From: Pseudomonadota bacterium
Lineage (GTDB): Bacteria; Pseudomonadota; Gammaproteobacteria; Xanthomonadales; Xanthomonadaceae
Direction: 5' to 3'
NCBI GenBank assembly: GCA_023386795.1
Contig: JAEWJB010000009.1
Span: forward strand, 1 to 49,636
DNA length: 49,636 nt
Part shown: positions 1 to 9,176 of the stretch, in pieces
How the letters are laid out: every line of letters begins with the position of its first letter
Position numbering within the stretch: position 1 is the first letter of the stretch
Notes under the pieces: generated by a model
The model's input: the letters and a program-made list of their open reading frames with translations, nothing else
Database searches by the model: none
What the model was told of the DNA's origin: nothing
Position numbers and translations under genes: made by a program

Positions 1-72
1 CTTTCGGGACACGCCGTGAATCCATCCATGGAGGCTCGTAGGCGACATCCATGTCGCCTACGGTCCCGAAAG
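1..72. repeat. Nested-hairpin intergenic repeat, copy 1
   Basis: Positions 1-10 (CTTTCGGGAC) pair perfectly with 63-72. The enclosed DNA forms a short hairpin at 21-25/28-32 and a perfect 12-bp hairpin at 37-48/51-62. Both inner hairpins have a CC loop inside ATCCAT. The fold is therefore a closing stem holding two hairpins (a three-way junction). It may continue upstream of the window. It looks like a dispersed non-coding repeat; the copy number cannot be judged here. Confidence 0.6.
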
Positions 73-197
73 CGTCCCCTCCCCGCAGACCCACAGATCA
101 CCTCGACCGGACAATCAGAGCATTGAAGCCCCTCGCTCGCGCACGCCCCACTAGGCGCGTTCGATCGAAGCCGCGTCCTTGACGCGCCTAGACCCGG

Positions 198-291
198 CCT
201 GGCGTTCAGGTTCGTCAGCGGGCCATGGATGGCCCGCGGCGGCGAGTCAGACAGGATGTCTGACCGAGCCGCGACGGACCTGTACGCCAGG
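198..291. repeat. Nested-hairpin intergenic repeat, copy 2
   Basis: A closing stem 198-216/273-291 (19 pairs, with one mismatch at 206/283 and one G-T pair at 212/277) holds two hairpins. The first is 218-226/229-237 with loop GG inside ATGGAT. The second is 239-243 + 246-253 pairing with 257-264 + 268-272, with loop GGA. The architecture matches the element at 1-72 although the sequence differs. No gene is visible between 73 and 352; the rest of that stretch holds nothing I can assign. Confidence 0.6.
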
Positions 292-352
292 GCGGGGCCC
301 GCACCGCAAGCCAGCGCACGACCCGCCGCCCTCCCGCAACGGTGCCTCCTCG

Positions 353-383
353 AAAAAAAAGCGACGCCCCAAAAGAGCGCCGC
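353..383 (-). terminator. Rho-independent terminator of the OsmC-like gene
   Basis: On the minus strand a 7-bp stem (GCGGCGC/GCGTCGC, one G-U pair; plus-strand 377-383 and 361-367) is followed by eight T (plus-strand A tract 353-360). It lies about 30 bases past the stop codon of the minus-strand gene ending at 412. Confidence 0.7.
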
Positions 384-411
384 CTCAAGAAAAACCGCGA
401 AACAAAAAAAC

Positions 412-849
412 TTACCCGTTGGAAAACTCGCTCTCCAAAGAAATCGGCACCGCGCTCAGCGCCTTGGACACCGGGCAGTTCTTCTCCGCCTTGTGCGCCA
501 ACTCGCGGAACTTCGCCTCGTCGATCCCCGGCACCACGGCCTTGAGCTTCAGGCGGATTTGCGACAACTGCGGACCCCCTTCCATCGAAAGATCCACCTC
601 GGCGCGCGTGTCCAGCGACTTCGGCGGGAAACCCGCTTCGGTCAGCTGCGCCGACAGCGCCATCGTGAAGCAGCCGGCATGCGCGGCAGCGATCAGCTCT
701 TCCGGGTTGGTGCCCTTCTCGTCGCCGAAACGGCTGTTGAAGCCATAGCGCGTGTTGTCCAGCAACCCGCTCTGCGGGGTGTTCAACAGACCCTTGCCGG
801 TTTTCAGGTCGCCTTCCCAGTGCGCGGTGGCGTGACGCGAAATGCCCAT
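412..849 (-). CDS. OsmC/Ohr-family peroxiredoxin-like protein
   Basis: 145 aa cytoplasmic protein of the OsmC/Ohr fold, whose members reduce organic and fatty-acid hydroperoxides with a pair of cysteines. The two cysteines are visible: Cys60 in HAGCFTMAL and Cys125 in KNCPVSKAL, the normal spacing. The N-terminal GDLKTGKG...LLNTPQSG stretch is typical of the OsmC rather than the Ohr subgroup. The start at 849 is chosen because GGAGAAATTGCA precedes the ATG; the frame stays open upstream to 1266 but that part overlaps fusA2 and has no family similarity. It is divergent from the EF-G paralogue and ends in a strong terminator, so it is probably monocistronic. The subgroup assignment and physiological substrate are inference. 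Confidence 0.93.
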   Translation of the reverse strand: MGISRHATAHWEGDLKTGKGLLNTPQSGLLDNTRYGFNSRFGDEKGTNPEELIAAAHAGCFTMALSAQLTEAGFPPKSLDTRAEVDLSMEGGPQLSQIRLKLKAVVPGIDEAKFRELAHKAEKNCPVSKALSAVPISLESEFSNG

Positions 850-1033
850 TGCAATTTCTCCTGCGGGGATGAGGACGCGCAGCATAGCCCGCTGATCGTG
901 ACGGGTTTGTGCGTCGCAACGGGGAACCCGCGCCGGACGCGTTACATTGCATCGGCCATGACCCCGCCCCGGCCCGTTCCGTGGCCAGGCCCCCGGACGC
1001 CATGACGCCTCTCTCACCCTGGAGGAAAGGCTC

Positions 1034-3067
1034 ATGTCCCACACTACCCGCGACATCCGCAACGTGGCCTTGGCAGGCCACCCCGGCGCCGGCAAAACCA
1101 CCCTGTTCGAAGCCCTGCTGCATGCCGGCGGCGCCCTGCAGGCGGCAGGCAGCATCGAGCGTGGCACCACGGTGTCCGACCACGATCCGGCCGAGCGCGA
1201 ACGCGGACATTCCATCGACAGCGCGATCGCGTCCATCGACCAGCCCGGCCTGCACCTCAACCTCATCGATACACCCGGCTACCCGGATTTCCGCGGCGCC
1301 GCCCTGCCACCGCTGGCGGTGGTGGAAACCGCGATGGTGGTGGTCGATGCGGCGCGCGGCGTACAGCACGGCACCCACCGCTTCATGCAGCGCGCCGAAG
1401 GGCGCCGCCTGTGCCGCGTGCTGGTGGTCAACAAGATCGACCAGGACGGCGTGGACGCGGCCGCCGTACTCGCGGACCTGCGCGAAAGCTTCGGCGCGCA
1501 GGTCCTGCCGCTGAACCTGCCCGCCGACTCGGGCGGCCGGGTGGTGGACTGCTTCTCCACGGAGGCCGGCGACAGCGATGCCGGCGCCGTGGCGCAATGG
1601 CACCGGGCCATCGTGGACCAGGTGGTGGAGATCAACGAAACGGTGATGGAGCATTACCTGGACGAAGGCGAATCCGGGCTTTCGGGCACCGAACTGCACG
1701 ATGCGTTCGAGCAATGCCTGCGCGAAGGGCATCTGGTGCCGGTGTGCTTCGTGTCGGCGCGCACCGGCGTGGGCGTGCCCGAGCTGCTGCGCATCTGCCG
1801 CGAACTGCTGCCGAGCCCGGCCGAAGGCAATGCACCGGCCTTCAGCGCCGACGGCGTGGAGGTCGCGGTCGCGCCCGATCCCGACGCACCGGTGGTGGCC
1901 GATGTCTTCAAGATCGTCAACGACCCCTTCGTCGGCCGGATCGGCGTGTTCCGCCTCTACCAGGGCACGCTGTCCAAGGACATGCCGCTGCTGGTGGACG
2001 ATGCGCGCAAGCCGGTGCGCGCCGCGCACCTCTACCGCATACAGGGCAAGGATCACGTGGCGGTGGACAAGGTGGTGGCCGGCGACATCGCGGCGATCGC
2101 CAAGCTCGAAGAGGTGCATTTCGATGCGGTGCTGCACGACCGCCACGAGCAGGACCACCTGCACCTGGCGCCAACGCAGTTCCCGCAGTCGATGTTCGGG
2201 CTGGCCATCTCGCCGGCCAGCCGCGGCCAGGAACAGAAACTGGCCACCGCACTGGAAAAACTGTCGCAAGAGGATCCCGCATTCCTGGTCGAACACCAGG
2301 CCGAAACGCACGAAACGCTGGTGCGCGGGCTCTCGGACCTGCACCTGCGCATCATGCTGGAACGCCTCACCCAGCGCCACGGCGTGGAGGTCACCACGCG
2401 GGTGCCGCGCATCGCGTACCGCGAAACCATCGGCAGCGCCGCCGAAGGCCATCACCGCCACAAGAAGCAGACAGGGGGCGCCGGCCAGTTCGGCGAGGTG
2501 TACCTGCGGGTATCGCCCTTGCCGCGCGGCAGCGGGGTGGAGTTCGTCGACGAGGTCAAGGGGGGCACCATCCCGGGGCAGTTCATGCCGGCGGTGGAAA
2601 AAGGCGTGCGCCAGGCCGTGGGCGGCGGCGCGATCGCCGGCTTTCCGATCCAGGACGTGCGCGTGGTCGTGTACGACGGCCGCCATCATCCGGTGGACAG
2701 CAAGGAGGTCGCGTTCGCGGCCGCCGGGCGCAAGGCGTTCCTGGACGCGGTATCGCGCGCCACGCCCCAAGTGCTGGAGCCGATCGTGGAACTGGAAGTC
2801 AGCGCACCGGAAGCGCAGGCCGGCGACATCACCGGCGGGCTGGCATCCAAGCGCGCACGCATCCACGGCACCGACAGCCGGCGCGGGGAGATCGTCATCC
2901 GCGCCCAGGTGCCGTTGTCGGAACTGGACGGCTACGCAGCGGAGTTGAAGTCCGCCACCGCCGGGCAGGGTCGCTACACGCTGGATTTCAGCCATTACGA
3001 GCCGGTTCCGGCGGGCGTCCAGCAGCGCCTGGTGGCCGCGCACCATCCTGGCGCGGAGGAGGATTGA
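1034..3067 (+). CDS. fusA2: Elongation factor G-like translational GTPase (EF-G2 type)
   Basis: 677 aa, close to EF-G length. The GTPase domain shows the P-loop GHPGAGKT (residues 15-22), DTPG in switch II, and NKID for guanine specificity. Domain II and the EF-G C-terminal domains follow; the segment around HKKQTGGAGQFGEV is the domain IV start typical of EF-G. Several switch and P-loop positions differ from canonical EF-G (GHVDAGKT is replaced by GHPGAGKT), and the gene stands alone, away from any str operon, which marks it as the accessory EF-G2 paralogue. In other bacteria such paralogues bind ribosomes and can have weak or specialised translocation activity; its job here is unknown. The start follows a GGAGGAAA ribosome site. 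Confidence 0.9.
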   Translation: MSHTTRDIRNVALAGHPGAGKTTLFEALLHAGGALQAAGSIERGTTVSDHDPAERERGHSIDSAIASIDQPGLHLNLIDTPGYPDFRGAALPPLAVVETAMVVVDAARGVQHGTHRFMQRAEGRRLCRVLVVNKIDQDGVDAAAVLADLRESFGAQVLPLNLPADSGGRVVDCFSTEAGDSDAGAVAQWHRAIVDQVVEINETVMEHYLDEGESGLSGTELHDAFEQCLREGHLVPVCFVSARTGVGVPELLRICRELLPSPAEGNAPAFSADGVEVAVAPDPDAPVVADVFKIVNDPFVGRIGVFRLYQGTLSKDMPLLVDDARKPVRAAHLYRIQGKDHVAVDKVVAGDIAAIAKLEEVHFDAVLHDRHEQDHLHLAPTQFPQSMFGLAISPASRGQEQKLATALEKLSQEDPAFLVEHQAETHETLVRGLSDLHLRIMLERLTQRHGVEVTTRVPRIAYRETIGSAAEGHHRHKKQTGGAGQFGEVYLRVSPLPRGSGVEFVDEVKGGTIPGQFMPAVEKGVRQAVGGGAIAGFPIQDVRVVVYDGRHHPVDSKEVAFAAAGRKAFLDAVSRATPQVLEPIVELEVSAPEAQAGDITGGLASKRARIHGTDSRRGEIVIRAQVPLSELDGYAAELKSATAGQGRYTLDFSHYEPVPAGVQQRLVAAHHPGAEED

Positions 3068-3144
3068 CCTGCGCCAAAAGCGCTCATGCCCGTGGTCGAA
3101 ACCGGTCAGTCGCATTTTTTATGGCTTTTTTTGTCGATGCCCTA

Positions 3145-3173
3145 TTGGCGCCACGCGATACTTGCCCTACATT
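3145..3173 (+). promoter_or_regulatory. Candidate sigma-70 promoter of the HU-like gene
   Basis: TTGGCG (3145-3150), 17-bp spacer, TACATT (3168-3173), about 60 bases before the HU start codon. Each hexamer matches consensus at four of six positions, so this is only a candidate. T-rich runs just upstream (around 3116-3133) could act as an UP-like element. Confidence 0.35.
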
Positions 3174-3232
3174 TCGCGTTGCCGACGGGGTCGGCGCGAC
3201 TCCACAACCCACCGTTTACGGAACAGGACACC

Positions 3233-3631
3233 ATGGCAAAGACCGCTAAGAAGGCTGCCCCGAAGAAGGCAGCGAAGAAAGTCGCCACCAAGGCCGCCGC
3301 CAAGCCGGCCGCTACCAAGCCGATCAAGGAAGCACTGAGCAAGTCGGGCCTGGTCGCCCACATCGCCGAAGCCACCTCGCTGGCCGCGAAGGACGTCCGC
3401 GCCGTGCTGGCTTCGCTGGAAAGCGCCGTGCACGCCTCGATCAGCAAGAAGGGCGCTGGCAGCTTCACCCTGCCGGGCCTGCTGAAGATCACCTCCGTCA
3501 GCGTGCCGGCCAAGCCGAAGCGCAAGGGCATCAACCCGTTCACCAAGGAAGAGCAGTGGTTCGCCGCCAAGCCGGCCACCGTCAAGGTGAAGGTGCGCCC
3601 GATGAAGAAGCTCAAGGACGCCGCGGTCTGA
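3233..3631 (+). CDS. HU-family histone-like protein with lysine/alanine-rich N-terminal tail
   Basis: 132 aa. The first ~35 residues are a Lys/Ala tail (AKKAAPKKAAKK and similar units) like the tails of histone H1-type proteins. The rest is an HU/IHF-like body: two helices (KEALSKSGLVAHIAEAT..., VRAVLASLESAVH) and beta arms with GINPFTKEEQW in place of the usual R-NP-T intercalating tip. It should bind and compact DNA, the tail adding non-specific affinity. The frame is open upstream to 3086, but the ATG at 3233 is chosen because the tail begins there as in relatives and the upstream part looks like promoter DNA. Probably monocistronic and highly expressed: a strong terminator follows at 3661. 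Confidence 0.9.
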   Translation: MAKTAKKAAPKKAAKKVATKAAAKPAATKPIKEALSKSGLVAHIAEATSLAAKDVRAVLASLESAVHASISKKGAGSFTLPGLLKITSVSVPAKPKRKGINPFTKEEQWFAAKPATVKVKVRPMKKLKDAAV

Positions 3632-3660
3632 TCGCCGTTCCGAGTTCCAGGTAGTACCCG

Positions 3661-3691
3661 ACGAGACGGCCATGCGCCGTCTCGTTGTTTT
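3661..3691 (+). terminator. Rho-independent terminator after the HU-like gene
   Basis: A perfect 10-bp stem (ACGAGACGGC / GCCGTCTCGT) with a 5-base loop is followed by TGTTTT. It lies 29 bases after the stop codon. Confidence 0.85.
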
Positions 3692-3762
3692 CGGGGTCCG
3701 CGCATGCCGCGTGGACACGGCGCCTGTCATGCTGGCCCAGCCGCAACGACGACGCCTCCGCC

Positions 3763-4320
3763 ATGGCCACCGTATCCCGCCGCGCCCGCTGGCGCTCACT
3801 GCTGATCACCACATGCACGCTCATCGCGCTGGTCCTCGCCGGCCGCTGGGCATGGGAGCAGCCGTTCGCGGTGCAGGCCCGCACGCTGTGGACGCTCTCG
3901 CGGATGCCCGCACCCGTTGCGCTGCCGATGCCGGTAGAGGGCGTGCGTGCGCGCCAGGTAGCCGACACCTTCGGCGCGCCGCGCGGCAGTGACCGGCGCC
4001 ATGCCGGCGTGGATATCTTTGCCCCCGCCGGCACGCCGGTTCGGTCGACCACGCCGGGCATTGTCGTGGCGATCCGCGATCGCGGCCTGGGTGGCCGCCA
4101 GGTCTGGGTGCTGGGACCGGCGCGCGAGCGCCATTACTACGCCCACCTGCGCGACTGGGCACCCGGCCTGAAGGAAGGCGATATCGTCGCGCCAGGCGCG
4201 CTGCTGGGAGGCGTCGGCAACACGGGCAATGCACGCACTACCCCGCCCCACCTGCATTACGGCATCTACGCCGGCGAAGGCGCCCGCGATCCCTTGCCGT
4301 TGCTGCGTGCAACGCACTGA
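3763..4320 (+). CDS. M23-family (LytM-type) metallopeptidase, membrane-anchored
   Basis: 185 aa. An N-terminal hydrophobic segment (about residues 11-31) anchors the protein in the inner membrane with the rest in the periplasm. The peptidase M23 domain fills residues ~60-175 with zinc ligands His80 and Asp84 (HAGVD) and His165 in PHLHYG, plus catalytic His128 in HYYAHL, so it looks enzymatically competent for cutting peptidoglycan cross-links. The frame opens earlier at 3685, but that start lies inside the HU terminator; the ATG at 3763 gives a normal anchor. No other amidase or division genes are adjacent, so its role in growth or remodelling is inferred only from the fold. Confidence 0.88.
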   Translation: MATVSRRARWRSLLITTCTLIALVLAGRWAWEQPFAVQARTLWTLSRMPAPVALPMPVEGVRARQVADTFGAPRGSDRRHAGVDIFAPAGTPVRSTTPGIVVAIRDRGLGGRQVWVLGPARERHYYAHLRDWAPGLKEGDIVAPGALLGGVGNTGNARTTPPHLHYGIYAGEGARDPLPLLRATH

Positions 4321-4420
4321 ACCGAACACAGAGGCTGGAACACTCCGTCATGGGGGTCCGCCTCGTCCGCGCGGCGGCCCGGGCCTATCTTGGCCGCATT
4401 CCCCCTACATAGCCGCCGCC

Positions 4421-4717
4421 ATGTCCGCGCAACGCTACCGCATCACCGTCACCCCCCTGGAAACCGATGGGCGCCCGCCCAGCGGCAACGCGCTGGAATT
4501 CGAGCAGCGCTCGGCCGACAACTGGATGCGCACGCTGGAGAAGTTCGAACGCCAGCGCGGCTTGTGTGGCGACCGCTGCGCGGCCCTGGCCGTGGCGATC
4601 GAACTGCTGAAGTCCGTGGCTGCCGGACCGCACGCGCAGGATCGTGCCGTCGCCCAGCTCCGCCCCCATCTGGATAGCCTGCTGGCCGCCGCCGCGCGCC
4701 TGCCAAAGGAAGGTTGA
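4421..4717 (+). CDS. DUF3861 family protein
   Basis: 98 aa soluble protein. The opening YRITVTPLE, the central LEFEQRSADNW..LEKFE and the helix AALAVAIELLKSV match the conserved pattern of the small DUF3861 family, which has no established function. The ATG at 4421 is used; in-frame sequence upstream overlaps the M23 gene and is not family-like. It has no signal peptide or membrane segment. It sits alone between the M23 gene and a lipoprotein gene, so context gives no function. Confidence 0.75.
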   Translation: MSAQRYRITVTPLETDGRPPSGNALEFEQRSADNWMRTLEKFERQRGLCGDRCAALAVAIELLKSVAAGPHAQDRAVAQLRPHLDSLLAAAARLPKEG

Positions 4718-4771
4718 AGCCACGACGCCCGGCCCTCGCTACACTGCCGGCTTCGACAGGGGAGCGTGGCG

Positions 4772-5305
4772 ATGACCAGGAAACAAGGCCTAATGCTGTT
4801 CGCGCTGGTGTGGCTGGGTGGGTGCAGTTGTCACCGGGATCCGGAGGCGACTGCCAGCCCGGAGCCCAAGCCGGAAACCGCGACCGTTTCCGCCGAACGC
4901 GAGGACGCCACACCGGATGCCGCCGCCGCACAGTCCGCAGCCGAGCGCCGTGCACGCAACGCGGCATTCTCCGCGGCGGTCTCCGTGGTGCATGGTTACA
5001 TGGCGGCACTGCCCGCCAGGACCGGCGAAGCCGATGCGATGTGGACCGGCGGGCATCCCTCGCCCGTGCCCGATGACGCCAACCTGCGCTCGCTGGAAGG
5101 CCTGCACAGCCTGCGCGTGGAGACCGGCGAACCGACCGTGCTCGACAAGGCGACACCACCGGAAGCGGTGGAAGTCCCGGTCAAGCTCACTGCGCGCATG
5201 GGCGATGGCAACCGCCATTACACCGGCTGGTACCGGCTTCGGCCGCGGGTGGATGGCAGCGGCTGGGAGATCACCTCGGCCTCCTTGCAGCCGACGCTGG
5301 ACTGA
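4772..5305 (+). CDS. Putative lipoprotein of unknown function
   Basis: 177 aa. A lipoprotein signal is clear: MTRKQGLMLFALVWLGGC with lipobox LGGC, so the mature N-terminus is a lipidated cysteine, followed by a Pro/Glu/Ala-rich linker (residues ~22-60). The C-terminal ~110 residues look like a small alpha+beta domain (Trp-rich ending GWYRLRP...GWEI), reminiscent of NTF2-like or DUF4878-type lipoproteins, but I cannot name the family. The ATG at 4772 is preferred over a GTG at 4766 because of AGGGGAG eight bases upstream. Confidence 0.8.
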   Translation: MTRKQGLMLFALVWLGGCSCHRDPEATASPEPKPETATVSAEREDATPDAAAAQSAAERRARNAAFSAAVSVVHGYMAALPARTGEADAMWTGGHPSPVPDDANLRSLEGLHSLRVETGEPTVLDKATPPEAVEVPVKLTARMGDGNRHYTGWYRLRPRVDGSGWEITSASLQPTLD

Positions 5306-5391
5306 TCCAGCGCATCCGCGGCCCTCTGCTCAGAGGTCATTCACTGTGCACCGCTAAGGTGGATGGCCTCATGCCCGCTCCGGACGCACCG

Positions 5392-5985
5392 ATGAAAGCA
5401 CGTCTTCCTGTCGCCCTCGTTCTGGCCGGCGCGCTTGCGCTGCCCTTCACCGCCATGGCCGCTCCCAGCATCCGGGGCTCGCAGGTCAGCGTGGAAGCCA
5501 GCGACGTCCAGCAGTACCTGGGTGGCACGTTCCCCCAGACCCACGACGCACTCGGCGGCCTGCTCGAACTGACCGTCAGCCATCCGCAGCTGAAGCTGCC
5601 ACCGGGCAACCGGCTCAATCTCAGCTTCGACCTGGCGATGGCCACCGCGGGCGGCGCACCCACCCCGGTCGGCAACGTCGCGCTGAGCAGCGAGCTGCGC
5701 TACGACACCGCGCGGCAGGGCTTCTTCCTGGAACAACCCACCGTCGACGCGTTCCAACCCGCGCAAGCAGGCGGCAGGCTGGATTCACGCACACGCGAGC
5801 TGTTGAACGTCTGGCTGGCCGATTACGCGCGCCGCGAGCCGATCTACAAGCTCGACCCGGCGGTCGCCAGCCTCATGGGTACGCTGCAGGTCGAGTCGGC
5901 CGCGGTGGAGAACGGCCGGCTCGTGGTGCATTTCAACCAGAACGTGGAATCGATGGTTCCGGCATCGCTGTTACAAGCGAAGTAA
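5392..5985 (+). CDS. DUF1439 family secreted protein (YceB-like)
   Basis: 197 aa with a Sec signal peptide (MKARLPVALVLAGALALPFTAMA, cleavage after AMA). The mature part resembles the DUF1439/YceB group of tubular lipid-binding-like (TULIP-type) envelope proteins: repeated amphipathic strands with LSFDLAMATAGG, VALSSELRYD and FFLEQPTVDAF. Unlike E. coli YceB there is no lipobox. The frame opens upstream at 5359, but the ATG at 5392 starts the signal peptide. It converges on the PfpI-like gene, only 6 bases apart. Function in lipid transport is a family-level guess. Confidence 0.8.
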   Translation: MKARLPVALVLAGALALPFTAMAAPSIRGSQVSVEASDVQQYLGGTFPQTHDALGGLLELTVSHPQLKLPPGNRLNLSFDLAMATAGGAPTPVGNVALSSELRYDTARQGFFLEQPTVDAFQPAQAGGRLDSRTRELLNVWLADYARREPIYKLDPAVASLMGTLQVESAAVENGRLVVHFNQNVESMVPASLLQAK

Positions 5986-5991
5986 ACCCGC

Positions 5992-6534
5992 TCAGGCGGC
6001 CAGCGCCTTGGCCACCGCATCGGCGAACGCCGGGATGTCATCGGGTTTGCGGCTGGTGATGAGCTGGCCGTCGACCACTACCTCGGCATCCTTCCAGCGG
6101 CCGCCGGCGTTGAACAAGTCGGTCTTCAGCGAGGGCCAGGAAGTCACTTGCCGGTCCTTCACCAGGCCGGTTTCGGCCAGCAGCCATGGACCGTGGCAGA
6201 TGGCGGCCACCGGCTTGCCCGCATCCGCGAAGGAGCGAATGAAATCCAGCGCCGCCGACTCCCGGCGCAACGTATCCGGGTTCATCACGCCGCCGGGCAG
6301 GACCAGCGCGTCGTAGGTATCCGCACGCGCGGCGCCCAAGCCCAGGTCCACTGGCACGTCATCGCCCCAGTCGGCCTTCTGCCAGCCGCGGATCTTCTTC
6401 TTGTCGTCGGGCGCGATTACGTCGACCTGCGCGCCCCAGGACTCCAGCAGCCGCTTGGGCTCCTGCAATTCGGACTGTTCGAAACCGTCGGTTGCCAGGA
6501 CGGCGACCTTCTTGCCATTGAGTTGGTGGGCCAT
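5992..6534 (-). CDS. DJ-1/PfpI family protein (YhbO-like deglycase/chaperone)
   Basis: 180 aa class I glutamine-amidotransferase-like fold. The nucleophile elbow AICHGPWLL holds Cys113 next to His114, and the acidic partner is Glu19 in DGFEQSEL, the normal PfpI/YhbO signature. Family members protect proteins and nucleotides against glyoxal-type damage or act as stress proteins; whether this one is a deglycase or hydrolase cannot be told from sequence. The start is supported by GGAGG eleven bases upstream. It follows the SET-domain gene on the same strand with an 84-base gap containing a 7-bp hairpin (6594-6600/6605-6611), so co-transcription is uncertain. Confidence 0.92.
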   Translation of the reverse strand: MAHQLNGKKVAVLATDGFEQSELQEPKRLLESWGAQVDVIAPDDKKKIRGWQKADWGDDVPVDLGLGAARADTYDALVLPGGVMNPDTLRRESAALDFIRSFADAGKPVAAICHGPWLLAETGLVKDRQVTSWPSLKTDLFNAGGRWKDAEVVVDGQLITSRKPDDIPAFADAVAKALAA

Positions 6535-6618
6535 GTCGGTCCTCCATGTAAGGGAGAACCGAGGCTCTCGCAGGCGGCGTTGCCCGTGCGTGAGCCGCGC
6601 GTGTGCGCGGCGTGCCCG

Positions 6619-7086
6619 TCAGCGCTTGGGCTGCAGCATGGTGCCGGTGCAGTTCTTCGAACCACAGCGGCACTCCCAGATCTTCTTCAGGCGCGGCGTG
6701 TGGCGCTCGGCCAGGGTGATGCCGTAGTTGTAGGTGAGCTCTTCGCCGGGCTTGATGTTGCGGATGGCTTCGATGATGACCTTGTCCTTGCGGCGGTCAT
6801 CGCCCTCGGCTTCCTCGATGCTGGCTTCGCAGTTCGGATCGCAGCTGTGGTTGATCCAACGCGCGTCGTTGCCCTCGTAGTTGGCGTCGATCACGTAATC
6901 GTCGCTGAGGGTGAACAGGAAGGTGTGCCCGGTTTCGACGTCGCCCGCATCGTCCTTGTCCACTTCGGCGTGGGTGCGGCGGCGGCCCTTGTACTCGATG
7001 ACGCGCTCGCCTTTCTTGAGCGCCTGCACGGCGAATACGCCATTGCCGTGGATGCGGGACTTGCGGGCGGCGATCTTGCGCGTCAT
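6619..7086 (-). CDS. SET-domain protein-lysine methyltransferase
   Basis: 155 aa, essentially a stand-alone SET domain. Visible hallmarks: GNGVFA near the N-terminus, NHSCDPNC (residues 79-86), GEELTYNYG (114-122) forming the SAM-binding pseudoknot, and a post-SET motif CRCGSKNC (139-146). The Cys residues of NHSCDPNC and post-SET would normally build one zinc site. All catalytic features are intact, so it probably methylates a lysine in a cytoplasmic protein. The start at 7086 gives the family length; the frame is open to 7263 but that part covers the suf promoter. Target unknown; ribosomal or HU-like proteins are only possible substrates. Confidence 0.9.
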   Translation of the reverse strand: MTRKIAARKSRIHGNGVFAVQALKKGERVIEYKGRRRTHAEVDKDDAGDVETGHTFLFTLSDDYVIDANYEGNDARWINHSCDPNCEASIEEAEGDDRRKDKVIIEAIRNIKPGEELTYNYGITLAERHTPRLKKIWECRCGSKNCTGTMLQPKR

Positions 7087-7177
7087 GAAGGCTTCCAACA
7101 AAGGGGTCGGGCATTGTGGCCCGGGCGGCGGCACCAAGCCAATCCCGGAAGCGGCTCGCCCCCCCTGAATGCGAGGG

Positions 7178-7206
7178 TTGGCCTGCCCGGCCCGAAAGCG
7201 TACAAT
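7178..7206 (+). promoter_or_regulatory. Sigma-70 promoter of the suf operon
   Basis: TTGGCC (7178-7183), 17-bp spacer, TACAAT (7201-7206). It would start transcription near 7213, 28 bases before the Rrf2 regulator. A repressing Fe-S regulator would be expected to bind over it, but no convincing palindrome was identified. Confidence 0.6.
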
Positions 7207-7240
7207 TTCAGTCCGCTTTCCCGACCCCACCCTCGCCGCC

Positions 7241-7699
7241 ATGCTGCGCGTTACCAAGCTCACCGACTACGCCACCGTCGTCCTGACGGTGCTTGCCGCG
7301 CGTGCCGGCGCCGTGCTCAGCGCCAGCGAACTGGCCGAACAGGCCGGGCTGGAGACCACCACGGTGAGCAAACTGCTCAAGCCGCTGGCCCAGGCAGGGC
7401 TGGTGGAAGGCCTGCGAGGCGTGCACGGCGGCTATCGCCTGGCGCGCCCGGCCGAACGGATCACCCTGATCGAGATCGTCGAGGCGATGGAAGGCCCGCT
7501 GGCGATCACCGAGTGCAGCCAGGACCACGGCCAGTGCGGCATCGCCCAGCAATGCGGCGTGCGCTCCAACTGGCGGCTCATCAACGACGTGGTCGCCGAC
7601 GCGCTGCGCGGCGTGACCCTGGCGCAGATGCTGCACCCCCTTTCCACCACCGGCGACGGCCGGCGACGTCTGATCGCCGCCCAGGTCGCCGCTTCCTGA
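7241..7699 (+). CDS. Rrf2-family SUF operon regulator
   Basis: 152 aa winged-helix repressor of the Rrf2 family. Residues ~1-60 hold the HTH (LTDYATVVLTVLA..., ETTTVSKLLKPL), then GVHGGYRLARP of the wing. Three cysteines (C-x6-C-x5-C in CSQDHGQCGIAQQC) form the likely Fe-S ligand set, as in IscR-like sensors. As the first gene of the suf operon, 16 bases before sufB, it very likely autoregulates the operon in response to Fe-S status. The frame is open upstream to 7169, but the ATG at 7241 gives the normal N-terminus MLRVTKLTDYA. Confidence 0.92.
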   Translation: MLRVTKLTDYATVVLTVLAARAGAVLSASELAEQAGLETTTVSKLLKPLAQAGLVEGLRGVHGGYRLARPAERITLIEIVEAMEGPLAITECSQDHGQCGIAQQCGVRSNWRLINDVVADALRGVTLAQMLHPLSTTGDGRRRLIAAQVAAS

Positions 7700-7715
7700 A
7701 GCGTAGGCAGCCCCC

Positions 7716-9172
<1,457 letters not shown>

Positions 9173-9176
<4 letters not shown>

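Noticed and set aside
342..545. Lys/Arg-rich open frame on the plus strand
   Set aside because: It covers the terminator and 3-prime end of the OsmC-like gene; its basic composition is just the A tract and GC-rich DNA read in frame.
215..3115. A very long open minus-strand frame (over 900 codons) opposite the EF-G paralogue
   Set aside because: It mirrors fusA2 codon structure, is Arg/His/Ala-rich with no domain, and overlaps a confident gene. Such frames are common in GC-rich DNA.
3086..3232. N-terminal extension of the HU-like protein
   Set aside because: The extra residues are hydrophobic and unlike HU; the region contains T tracts and a candidate promoter, and the ATG at 3233 gives the expected protein.
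3685..3762. Longer start for the M23 peptidase
   Set aside because: It begins inside the HU terminator; the ATG at 3763 gives a clean membrane anchor.
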